Assembly: GCA_035685445.1 (NCBI GenBank)
Contig: DASSAK010000060.1
Location: 1 to 57,704, forward strand
Source of the DNA: DRGT01 sp035685445
GTDB taxonomy: Archaea; Thermoproteota; Nitrososphaeria; Nitrososphaerales; Nitrosopumilaceae
Length of the DNA: 57,704 nucleotides
Direction of reading: 5' to 3'
Position numbers and translations under genes: made by a program
Notes under the pieces: model-generated
What the model was told of the DNA's origin: nothing
The model's input: only the letters and a program-made list of their open reading frames with translations
Databases searched by the model: none
Shown here: positions 33,715-40,724 of the stretch, piece after piece
Layout of the letters: the number at the start of each line of letters is the position of its first letter
How positions within the stretch are numbered: the first letter of the stretch is position 1

Positions 33715-34527
33715 ATGAAAAAACTATTAGAAGCAAAACTCTTCTCCGTTCTAGCTATTATTCTAGTAATGGCAATTGCACCAGTATCGAACAGTGTATT
33801 TGCACAAACTGAAGACACTGATGCAACTGATAAAGAACAAAACGAATCAGATAGAAAAAAAATTAGAGATGAGGTTAGAGCACTAACAGAACAATTCAAA
33901 GAGGAACGGGCACAAATTCGTAATCAAAATGATGACCGTGATTCAGTACGTGATCAAATTGAGCAGCTTCGTGATCAATACAAAGACAGAATTCGCTCAT
34001 ACATTACTGATGTAAGACCAGATATTGCAAACATCCCGGATATTGATAGAGAACCAGATCTTGGATTTTACAGCGTTGATCCGATTACAGGTTGGGCTGT
34101 GTTAGGTGGTCAAGCATTTGATACAACAATGACTGATTTCAAAGGTGAAGCAATTCACATGGGTAAAGGAGTGTGGAAGGTTTCAGCAACAGCTTCTATC
34201 AAAGTCGATAATCATCCTGTTGAATTAGTTTTGAATGGATTTGCAAGATCAGGTCATTTGATGTTGCATGGTACAGGAACACTTGGAGAAACTGATAATG
34301 ATCCAGACATTCGTGTTGTCTTACGAGGACATTATGCTCCTGTTGCAGGATCTGAAAACGAGTTTGCAATAGCATTTACCAATGCACAAGTTCACAACAC
34401 CAACACTGGTCATAGAATTCCAATGGCACTAGTTGGAAGTGTGTTTGTTGAAAGATATGGACCAGAACCGGTACCTCTCACCCCAGAATTATCTGACACT
34501 CCAAACATTGATGAAATTCTAAGCTAG
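33715..34527 (+). CDS. secreted protein, helical N-terminus and beta domain, unknown function
   Basis: 270 residues. A signal peptide (about 1-31, ending VFAQ) is followed by a charged coiled coil (about 35-110; KKIRDEVRALTEQFKEERAQ...). A beta-rich domain follows (about 120-255; GWAVLGGQAFDTTM, VELVLNGFARSGHLMLHGTG, IRVVLRGHYAPV). No PEFG-type C-terminal anchor, so it should be released or wall-bound. TATA-like TTATTAG sits about 26 nt before the ATG. I do not recognise a named family. Confidence 0.7.
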   Translation: MKKLLEAKLFSVLAIILVMAIAPVSNSVFAQTEDTDATDKEQNESDRKKIRDEVRALTEQFKEERAQIRNQNDDRDSVRDQIEQLRDQYKDRIRSYITDVRPDIANIPDIDREPDLGFYSVDPITGWAVLGGQAFDTTMTDFKGEAIHMGKGVWKVSATASIKVDNHPVELVLNGFARSGHLMLHGTGTLGETDNDPDIRVVLRGHYAPVAGSENEFAIAFTNAQVHNTNTGHRIPMALVGSVFVERYGPEPVPLTPELSDTPNIDEILS

Positions 34528-34549
34528 AATCCATCTTTTCCATTCTTTT

Positions 34550-34822
34550 TTAAATCCAAAGATCCACGTTTTTTCTTAAATTTCTGGAAATTTTTGGCGT
34601 AAGAAAATCTGAATCATAAATAAATCCAATATTTGCCAAATCGTATTCTGGAAATCTTTGGCACAACTGATCAAAATCCCAACAGGGGAAAAAATAATGA
34701 AAATGTAAATTCAATTTTTTCCCAGCCTTGTTTTCCATTATGACTGTTCGAATAGGCAAGAATTCTATGTTTTTTAGACAATTATCGCAAATGGTTTCTT
34801 GGCTGATTGCTCTTTGGGCCAC
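34550..34822 (-). CDS. small conserved-looking protein with a CDNC motif, unknown function
   Basis: 90 residues from GTG 34822. An early CDNC pair plus later cysteines and histidines (LHFHYFFPCWDFDQLCQ) suggest a small metal-binding protein. The rest is a compact mix of aromatic and charged residues (YDLANIGFIYDSDFL). It is transcribed away from the candidate RNA at 34.9 kb. Length and composition fit a real gene, but I recognise no family. Confidence 0.5.
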   Translation of the reverse strand: MAQRAISQETICDNCLKNIEFLPIRTVIMENKAGKKLNLHFHYFFPCWDFDQLCQRFPEYDLANIGFIYDSDFLTPKISRNLRKNVDLWI

Positions 34823-34899
34823 AAAAAAATAAGGTGAAAATTATTCATATCCTTCTGTTAACATGAAAGCTAAATTATTTTCAAAATAGCTAAGAGACT

Positions 34900-35019
34900 A
34901 TAATCATAGGAAAAGACGAGGATCTTATAGATGATTCAGGGCATTGGGGTTTCTTGAAAACATCAAATCCTCGCCACTCTTGCTGAAAACCTATGCTTAA
35001 TAACTTTGCTAATATTTTT
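34900..35019 (+). ncRNA. candidate small structured RNA
   Basis: This gap contains an unusual nested hairpin. The outer stem CATAGG 34905-34910 pairs with CCTATG 34990-34995. AAGA 34913-34916 pairs with TCTT 34978-34981. CGAGGAT 34917-34923 pairs exactly with ATCCTCG 34967-34973. GATG 34930-34933 pairs with CATC 34961-34964. A TATA-like TAAATTATT (34871-34879) lies about 26 nt before 34901, and a T-run (35015-35019) ends it. Internal loops and a hairpin-tail plan recall H/ACA guide RNAs, but no convincing ACA tail is found. The 3' end touches the convergent PEFG gene. Confidence 0.5.
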
Positions 35020-35830
35020 AGATCTTTGAAATAATTTTTGATCTTGCTGTAATAAAAATAACTGCAATCAAAGATGTTGCAAGAATTGTTGCCGTTAAAA
35101 CTCCAAATTCTGGAACGACAGAGCTTCCAAGAATTGTCACTTGTTCTGTAGTTTCAGTAACAGGAATTATTACAATATTTATTCCCCCTTCAGAAATTAC
35201 TTCATAATCAGTAACCGAAATTCCATCGGCCCAAATTACATTAGGATTACTAATTAGATCTTTTGATAAAAACAATGTCAAAGTGTTGTCTTCATTTTGA
35301 GGTTTTCCTATAAGTGTAAAAGTAATTGCCTTTTGCTCTGCATCAACTCTTGCATCTGCGATAACTCTATTGAAATCATATTCAACATCAAATGTTGTTA
35401 AACCATCTCCTGCATCATCACCTACATTATGTATTACACTATAAGCTGATTCTACTACAACAATTCCTGTCATCCATTCATGCAATGTACAATAATATGG
35501 ATATGTCCCCTCATCTGTAAATTTATGCGACCACGATTCTCCTCTATTGAAGACTTTACTATCAAATATTCCATCTGGACCATCTGTTGGATTTCCACTA
35601 GTAACAGTATGAAGAGCTGTATCAGCATTTGACCACACCACTGTATCTCCTGGCAAAATGTGAATTTCTCCAGAAGTACCTCCATCTTTTTCACTTTGCC
35701 AAAAATATGGAGCCTTTGGGTCTGCAGCACCGGTTGGAATGTTAATGGTATATGTTGCCTCAGCAAAGGCAGAATTTGTACCAAACAAAACAAAAACTAC
35801 CAATACTGAAGTCACGACTTTAAAGTTCAA
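35018..35830 (-). CDS. plastocyanin-domain surface protein with PEFG C-terminal sorting motif
   Basis: 270 residues from TTG 35830, with a TATA-like ATTAAATTTA box about 26 nt upstream (leaderless). Signal peptide at about 1-23. A cupredoxin domain follows (about 25-130) with ALHTVTSGNPTDGPDG and CTLHEWMTG carrying the copper ligands. A second beta domain spans about 135-235. The C-terminus reads VVPEFGVLTATILATSL then a hydrophobic helix and basic end, the thaumarchaeal PEFG-CTERM pattern thought to direct sorting or anchoring by an archaeosortase. A surface-attached electron carrier is likely. Confidence 0.87.
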   Translation of the reverse strand: MNFKVVTSVLVVFVLFGTNSAFAEATYTINIPTGAADPKAPYFWQSEKDGGTSGEIHILPGDTVVWSNADTALHTVTSGNPTDGPDGIFDSKVFNRGESWSHKFTDEGTYPYYCTLHEWMTGIVVVESAYSVIHNVGDDAGDGLTTFDVEYDFNRVIADARVDAEQKAITFTLIGKPQNEDNTLTLFLSKDLISNPNVIWADGISVTDYEVISEGGINIVIIPVTETTEQVTILGSSVVPEFGVLTATILATSLIAVIFITARSKIISKI

Positions 35831-35913
35831 ATCACTGGTTTTTGTAAATTTAATCTAACTTTTTAACTTTGATAATTTCTTCCTGAAAAATCAATTTCTT
35901 TTATAATACTGTA

Positions 35914-36036
35914 CTATTCTAATGGAAAATCTACTTCGCAAATGGGGCATCTTCCCCTATCACCCTTGTAACTCTCATTATAATATCTGACAATCTCTGT
36001 GTGACATTGATGACAGATTATTTTCTCAAGTGACAA
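35914..36036 (-). CDS. small zinc-finger protein, 40 residues
   Basis: From TTG 36036 to TAG 35914. Reads MSLEKIICHQCHTEIVRYYN at the start and later RCPICEVDFPLE, two CxxC pairs 23 residues apart, a rubredoxin/zinc-ribbon-like layout. A TATAA-class box (TTAAATA on the minus strand, 36059-36065) is centred 26 nt before the TTG, exactly right for a leaderless mRNA. The cysteine pairs and promoter fit make it a credible gene despite its size. Transcribed from an isolated position; function unknown, nucleic-acid binding likely. Confidence 0.65.
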   Translation of the reverse strand: MSLEKIICHQCHTEIVRYYNESYKGDRGRCPICEVDFPLE

Positions 36037-36058
36037 TGTGTAAAATACGCATTTTCTT

Positions 36059-36065
36059 TATTTAA
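36059..36065 (-). promoter_or_regulatory. TATA-like box of the 40-residue zinc-finger gene
   Basis: On the minus strand TTAAATA (context GAGTTAAATAAAG) is centred 26 nt before TTG 36036. It is the best single argument that the small frame downstream is transcribed and translated without a leader. Confidence 0.5.
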
Positions 36066-36221
36066 CTCATTTACTAAATTTCACGATTGGTACCGTGAAT
36101 TTTTCCCTTGAATTGCAATGTATTACAAAAATAATGAATTAAGAACCTCTGATAATAATTTTACAAATGTTACTTTTTTTATTGACATACTCATATTATT
36201 GTGTGGTAATACGTTATGCAT

Positions 36222-36290
36222 TTCAGAGAATCCCTCTGGAAGAGTCAGACCATTCTTATCCCATGAGAATTAGAGGGATTCTTCCTTTAA
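36222..36290 (+). ncRNA. candidate hairpin RNA
   Basis: AGAATCCCTCT (36227-36237) pairs exactly with AGAGGGATTCT (36272-36282), and G36226 adds a wobble with T36283. Inside, ATTCTTA (36252-36258) pairs with TGAGAAT (36264-36270) around a TCCCA loop, leaving a 14-nt one-sided bulge. CTTCCTTTAATTTC follows. A weak TATA-like CATATTATTG lies about 26 nt before 36222. The strand is uncertain because the stem is symmetric; it could also be a terminator or regulator site. Confidence 0.4.
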
Positions 36291-36371
36291 TTTCTAATTG
36301 CATTACAAAATTTTATGGATAAAAGATCAGTTCTTCGTATTGGTTATAAGAAAAAAATTTGATTTGCCGTT

Positions 36372-36470
36372 ATGCATCCATTGTTATTAAAAATGGCATA
36401 TTATTATTTGACGTTACGTCCAGACATGGAAAAAACCTTGCATTTTTTATCTTACGTTGTAGGAACATAG
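36372..36470 (+). CDS. possible 32-residue leaderless peptide gene
   Basis: ATG 36372 to TAG 36468-36470 reads MHPLLLKMAYYYLTLRPDME and ends HFLSYVVGT, with an in-frame stop (TGA) just before. TTATAAG (36344-36350) is centred 25 nt before the ATG, the leaderless spacing. Composition is mixed hydrophobic and aromatic, not a clear membrane helix. It may be a real small protein, a remnant of a longer gene, or chance. Confidence 0.35.
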   Translation: MHPLLLKMAYYYLTLRPDMEKTLHFLSYVVGT

Positions 36471-36535
36471 ATTCTTTATTTTTTTAAAACATATTTCGAA
36501 TCGTTATTATTTATCTAGTAGATACCATACCCTAC

Positions 36536-36907
36536 TTGAGCCAGAAGACAGATAATTCCTCATATGAAAAAAAATGTAATCTTTTACTAAGTGATCCCGA
36601 AATTCGATTTGCTGGAGTCATAGATAAGATGGGAAATTTACTTGCAGGAGGAATGAAAGGCGGGTTAAAACCTCTTGAGGATGAAACCACTCAGAAAAAA
36701 ATGTTCATGGAAGTGGCATTGCGTGTAGTTACTAGAAGTGAATTTGATGAGTATCTCGGAGAAGTAGAATATTCCGCATCAAGAAGAAAAAATGTAGTGG
36801 TCTTAAGTTTTCCAATAGGAAATGATATCTTACTTTTATCTACAGAAAAAAATTCTGACATTGATGAGACGGCAAAAAAGGTTTTGAAAATTATATCAAG
36901 TAATTAA
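36536..36907 (+). CDS. DUF6659-like protein (roadblock/profilin-like fold?)
   Basis: 123 residues from TTG 36536. The central motif IRFAGVIDKMGNLLAGGMKGGLKPLEDE and the later SRRKNVVVLSFPIGNDILLLS resemble the small thaumarchaeal family DUF6659, which shares the look of roadblock/LC7 sensory domains. These occur in several copies per genome in the group and may take part in signalling or polarity. The ligand and partner are unknown. A TTATTTAT box is about 26 nt upstream of the TTG. It is followed by the 27-residue gene. Confidence 0.65.
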   Translation: MSQKTDNSSYEKKCNLLLSDPEIRFAGVIDKMGNLLAGGMKGGLKPLEDETTQKKMFMEVALRVVTRSEFDEYLGEVEYSASRRKNVVVLSFPIGNDILLLSTEKNSDIDETAKKVLKIISSN

Positions 36908-36964
36908 AAACCAAACTTGAGAATCGTATTGTTTGTTAATTAATAATAATTTAAGGTCGAAACT

Positions 36965-37048
36965 ATGGATGATACCAGCAAGGCTATAGGAATTGCTTTA
37001 ATAGGAATTGTTGGGTTAGTTGCGTTTTATGTTGCATTTATTCATTAA
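36965..37048 (+). CDS. 27-residue single-helix membrane peptide
   Basis: ATG 36965 to TAA 37046 encodes a short polar start (MDDTSKAIG) and one hydrophobic helix (IALIGIVGLVAFYVAFIH). A TTAATTAATA box is centred about 25 nt upstream, and an AAGG sits 8-11 nt before the ATG. It converges on the heme O synthase gene, overlapping its stop by 4 nt. Size and form match very small oxidase subunits or assembly peptides known elsewhere (for example subunit IIa of ba3 oxidases), but that is only by analogy. Confidence 0.55.
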   Translation: MDDTSKAIGIALIGIVGLVAFYVAFIH

Positions 37049-37974
37049 AGTGCTGAATCAACCATTAGAGCAATAAACAGTACCGTAAGATACGGGCTTG
37101 AAAATTTGAATAAGGTCCATGAAGATTTCTCACTTGCTTTTGAAACAACCCAAGCTGATATTGCAATCATCAATGCACCAGATGCTATTGCTGTCCACAA
37201 ATAAACAGGGCCCATCATGGGTTCTCCATTTTCCATAGTCAAAAAGAAAGGAACAATACTAAACAACACCATCATTACAGTAGAGCCAGCAATTACTCTG
37301 GCCGATGTTTTCTCCGATTGTACAGCAGTAAGCATTGGAACATCGACTTTGTTATAATCTTCTTTGAAGTGAAGTGTCAACGCCCAAATATGCATTGGAA
37401 TCCAAATAAAAACAAGACCTGCCATCACTAATCCAAGCGACCACAAACCCATCGTTGTAACTGCCACCCATCCAATCAACGCTGGAACGCCACCACAAAA
37501 ACCGCCGAGAACTATATTTGCTCTGCTTCTTCGTTTCAATAAATAAGAATAGACATGAATGTTATTCCAAAGACCAAACGCCATCAAACCTCCAGCAATT
37601 AATCCTTGTTCCACTGTTGTCGTAAAACCTATTGAAAACGCCATTGCCAAACTAATTGCAGCTAAAACATATCCAAAATTTCGTGCCTTTTCGGCAGGAT
37701 AAATTCTCTTTGACGGTATTGGTCTTTCTTTTGTTCTTTCCATAATGGCATCAATATCTCTATCATGATAATTTGTTAGAGTATTTGCAGCTGCAGAACC
37801 TGCTGCTACGCCACCAATCATCAAGGCCCAAGTAGCTCCAGATATTGGAATCTCATAGATGTTAGAAGCTGTGATGGCTGCTCCAAATGCGGTAAAAACC
37901 AGAAGATACCAAATCTTTGGCTTTGTTAACTCATAATAAACTGCTATACGAGATTGGGTTTTTTGCTTTTGCAA
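37045..37974 (-). CDS. ctaB: heme O synthase (protoheme IX farnesyltransferase)
   Basis: 309 residues, about nine membrane helices. The prenyl-diphosphate site NYHDRDIDAIMERTKERPIP (about 67-86) and the second aspartate-rich stretch near YNKVDVPML are the UbiA/CtaB hallmarks. It adds the farnesyl chain to heme B to make heme O, which CtaA then oxidises to heme A. The start is TTG 37974, 12 nt after the Lrp-type regulator's stop, so the two are likely co-transcribed. Its product serves the oxidase at 1.5-4.7 kb, 33 kb away. Confidence 0.93.
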   Translation of the reverse strand: MQKQKTQSRIAVYYELTKPKIWYLLVFTAFGAAITASNIYEIPISGATWALMIGGVAAGSAAANTLTNYHDRDIDAIMERTKERPIPSKRIYPAEKARNFGYVLAAISLAMAFSIGFTTTVEQGLIAGGLMAFGLWNNIHVYSYLLKRRSRANIVLGGFCGGVPALIGWVAVTTMGLWSLGLVMAGLVFIWIPMHIWALTLHFKEDYNKVDVPMLTAVQSEKTSARVIAGSTVMMVLFSIVPFFLTMENGEPMMGPVYLWTAIASGALMIAISAWVVSKASEKSSWTLFKFSSPYLTVLFIALMVDSAL

Positions 37975-37985
37975 TACAACTCACC

Positions 37986-38444
37986 TTATTTTGATGGCAT
38001 ATATGGCATTGCTTTTTCTCTAGTCTTCATTTCAATAAATGATTCTGATGATATTACTCCCTCGATCTTTCCTATCTTGTCTGACACTATCTGATGCATT
38101 TCATCTAAAGAATGAGCATACAAAGTAACCAAAATATCAAACCTGCCTGTCACTTCTGCAATTTCTCTAACGCCCTTGATCTTAAACAAATCATCAATTA
38201 TTGTATCTCTTTTTTTAGAGTCCATATTGATTCCAGCTAATGCTTTAACTTGATAACCTAACTCTTGGTCATTTACAACAATAGTAAAACGCTCAATCAA
38301 CTTTTTTTTGACCAATCTTTTGATTCTAGAATAAACTACTGAAGGATTCACCTTTATCTTCTCGGACAGCTTTGGAACAGAGATTGATGCATCAGCAGAC
38401 AGTTCAGATAGTATGGTCAAATCCAAATCATCTATTTTTGCCAC
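37986..38444 (-). CDS. Lrp/AsnC-family transcriptional regulator
   Basis: 152 residues from GTG 38444 (preceded by an AGGTGG overlap). An N-terminal helix-turn-helix (about 5-55; LTILSELSADASISVPKLSE, VVYSRIKRLVKKKLI) and a C-terminal RAM/ACT-like ligand domain (about 70-145; AEVTGRFDILVTLYA). Lrp proteins form dimers or octamers and respond to amino acids. It lies between asd (amino-acid synthesis) and ctaB on the same strand and could respond to a product of the former. No own operator is evident. Confidence 0.9.
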   Translation of the reverse strand: MAKIDDLDLTILSELSADASISVPKLSEKIKVNPSVVYSRIKRLVKKKLIERFTIVVNDQELGYQVKALAGINMDSKKRDTIIDDLFKIKGVREIAEVTGRFDILVTLYAHSLDEMHQIVSDKIGKIEGVISSESFIEMKTREKAMPYMPSK

Positions 38445-38515
38445 CTAAAATCGCCTAGATCCGTGAATATTTTTGTATCTTATATGTTTTCTAATGAAAA
38501 AATTGCAAAATTAGT

Positions 38516-39595
38516 TTAGATTTTGCCTTTTTTGTACAGCATTTCTGCTAGCAACACAGCACCTTTTGCCGAACCCATTTTCTTGTTATGACTAAACAAC
38601 ATGTACTTTAGACCATGATCAAACAATTCCTCTCTTTCAACTCTGCCAATTGTTGTAGTCATCCCTTCGCCAACATCGCGTTCCATTCTTGGTTGTGGTC
38701 TAGTCGGATCATCATGAAATGCATAATAATCTTCTGGAGCAGATGGAAGACCAACTACTGAAACACTCTTGTTTTCATCATTGAAAAGCTGTTTTGCTTT
38801 TTCTGGATCAACATCTTTAGCTGTTTCAACAAAAACTGATTCTGTATGCCCATCAATAACTGGAACTCTAGTACATGTACAAGATACTCTAATGTCCGCC
38901 TCTTCAATTTTTCCATCTTTTAGTTTACCTAGAATCTTTCTTGTTTCTTTTCTAACCTTTCCCTCCTCTTTTGGAATATATGGTAAAATGTTATCAGTAA
39001 TGTTCATTGCGCCAACACCTGGAGAACGACCTCCTCCGGAAATTGCTTGCATTGATGTCATCATAACTTTCTTTGCACCATATTTCTCATAAAGTGGTTT
39101 TAATGTAATTGCTAGACCTGTAGTTGTACAATTTGGTAAAGGAGCTACCCATCCTTTCCAATTTCTATTCTTTTTCTGAGATTCTAAAAGATCAGCTTGT
39201 TCATCGTTAACTCCTGGAATCAAAATTGGTACATCTTCTTCATATCGATATGCAGAACTAGTACTAATCACAGGAACTTCAGCTGCAAACTTTGTCTCAA
39301 TATCTCTAGCTGCGCCTGATTCTATTGCAGAAAACACTAGATCCAGTTCAGAAACATCCACATCATCAATGTTTTTTACAGTCATTTCTTTGATATAATT
39401 TGGAATTTGTCCACCTACCTCCCATGACACAATTCCACTATTTGGATCGCGAATGGCATCAGTGTATTTTTTACCAGCTGATCTTTCTGAAGCTGCAATC
39501 TGTGTTACCTCAAACCATGGATGATTATCAAGAGACTGTACAAATTCTTGTCCAACCGAACCTGTGACTCCAAGTATAGCGACTTTCTTTTTCAT
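38516..39595 (-). CDS. asd: aspartate-semialdehyde dehydrogenase (archaeal type)
   Basis: 359 residues. NADP-binding VAILGVTGSVGQEFVQ at the N-terminus. The catalytic cysteine lies in PLPNCTTTGLAI (about 155), and the substrate site residues lie in AISGGGRSPG and CTCTRVPVIDGHTESV. It reduces aspartyl phosphate made by the aspartokinase at 8.1 kb. In Sulfolobales a relative of this family is malonyl-CoA reductase of the same CO2-fixation cycle, so a second role cannot be excluded by sequence alone. Upstream of the Lrp regulator on the same strand. Confidence 0.9.
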   Translation of the reverse strand: MKKKVAILGVTGSVGQEFVQSLDNHPWFEVTQIAASERSAGKKYTDAIRDPNSGIVSWEVGGQIPNYIKEMTVKNIDDVDVSELDLVFSAIESGAARDIETKFAAEVPVISTSSAYRYEEDVPILIPGVNDEQADLLESQKKNRNWKGWVAPLPNCTTTGLAITLKPLYEKYGAKKVMMTSMQAISGGGRSPGVGAMNITDNILPYIPKEEGKVRKETRKILGKLKDGKIEEADIRVSCTCTRVPVIDGHTESVFVETAKDVDPEKAKQLFNDENKSVSVVGLPSAPEDYYAFHDDPTRPQPRMERDVGEGMTTTIGRVEREELFDHGLKYMLFSHNKKMGSAKGAVLLAEMLYKKGKI

Positions 39596-39647
39596 AAAAC
39601 TATAAGCTAAGGATTCAATTAATAATCCTTTAGCGTAGTTCTTTGCG

Positions 39648-40724
39648 TTGAAACCTAATCAAAACATCGCATCTCATAAACCCGTTTCACATGGTGGCAG
39701 ATACTCCGTAAAAGACACCTCCAGAGGCATTTTAGATTTTAGTTCAAACATAAATCCACTTGGAACCTCACTTATGGTCAGAAAATATCTAAAATCAAGG
39801 CTAGGCTTGATATCTGAATACCCTGACTCTAATTCTGTAAATTTACGCAAAGCCCTCAAATGGTATTGCAAAATTCCTTTTGAACAAATTGTAATTGGAA
39901 ATGGAGCAACTGAAATTATTTACAATTTCTGCAAAGCATTTTTGAATAAAACAACGCCCATACTAATACCAATTCCAACATTTGGAGAGTATGAATCTGC
40001 TGCAAAGCTATCTGGCTGTAAAATTATCTTCTTTAAAACAATGGATTTAGAAAAAGACCTCGAAAATTTTATCAAAAAAATTCCCAAAAATGGATGTGTA
40101 TTTATCTGCAATCCAAATAATCCCACAGGAAAACTACTCTCCAAAAAAAATTTATTAAAAATTGTACATGATGCTAAGAAAAAATTATCTGTTGTTTTTG
40201 TTGATGAATCATTTATTGAACTTGTACCTGATTCAAATCAATCTATAATAAAATATACAAAAAAATTTGAAAACCTTTTCATTTTACGCTCTATGACAAA
40301 ATCATTTGGTTTAGCTGGCATTCGTATTGGTTATGGAATTGGAAGTAAACGCATTATTTCTATTCTAAATAATCTAAAAATTCCTTGGAATGTTAGTGGC
40401 TTAGCTCAAGATGCAGCAGGAGCTGCACTTTGTTCCATCTCTCATCTAAAAAAAACAAAAAAAATTATTAAAAATGAATCAAAATTTTTGAGAAATTCCA
40501 TTTCAAAGATTGATGGTTTTGAGTGTCATGATACTAATACAAATTTTATTTTAATTAAAACAAAGAAAAAATCTAAAACCCTACAAAAAAAACTTCTAAA
40601 GAAAAAAATTTTGATACGTGATTGTTCAACATTTCGTGGATTAAACAATAACTACATTAGAATTGCAGTAAAAACAAGAAAAGAAAATAAAAAACTTGTA
40701 AAAGCATTGGAGAAAATTAAATGA
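39648..40724 (+). CDS. cobD: L-threonine-O-3-phosphate decarboxylase-like aminotransferase (cobalamin)
   Basis: 358 residues from TTG 39648. Fold-type I PLP enzyme; opening HGGRYSVKDTSRGILDFSSNINPLG, NPNNPTGKLLS (about 163-173), the PLP lysine in RSMTKSFGLAGIRIGYG (about 226), and the C-terminal arginine in NYIRIAVKTRKEN. The opening block and the four cobalamin genes that follow point to the enzyme that makes aminopropanol phosphate for the nucleotide loop. Histidinol-phosphate aminotransferase is the close relative it could be confused with. Overlaps the next gene by 4 nt. Confidence 0.85.
   Translation: MKPNQNIASHKPVSHGGRYSVKDTSRGILDFSSNINPLGTSLMVRKYLKSRLGLISEYPDSNSVNLRKALKWYCKIPFEQIVIGNGATEIIYNFCKAFLNKTTPILIPIPTFGEYESAAKLSGCKIIFFKTMDLEKDLENFIKKIPKNGCVFICNPNNPTGKLLSKKNLLKIVHDAKKKLSVVFVDESFIELVPDSNQSIIKYTKKFENLFILRSMTKSFGLAGIRIGYGIGSKRIISILNNLKIPWNVSGLAQDAAGAALCSISHLKKTKKIIKNESKFLRNSISKIDGFECHDTNTNFILIKTKKKSKTLQKKLLKKKILIRDCSTFRGLNNNYIRIAVKTRKENKKLVKALEKIK

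Larger units (their letters stand above)
36037..36535. other. 499-nt AT-rich gap with a hairpin RNA candidate and a 32-codon ORF
   Basis: No annotated-size gene. It holds the promoter of the zinc-finger gene at its left edge, a strong hairpin (36227-36282), a leaderless-looking 32-codon frame (36372-36470), an 11-nt odd palindrome GACGTTACGTC (36410-36420) inside that frame, and the TATA region of the roadblock-like gene at the right. I saw nothing else of note. Confidence 0.6.
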
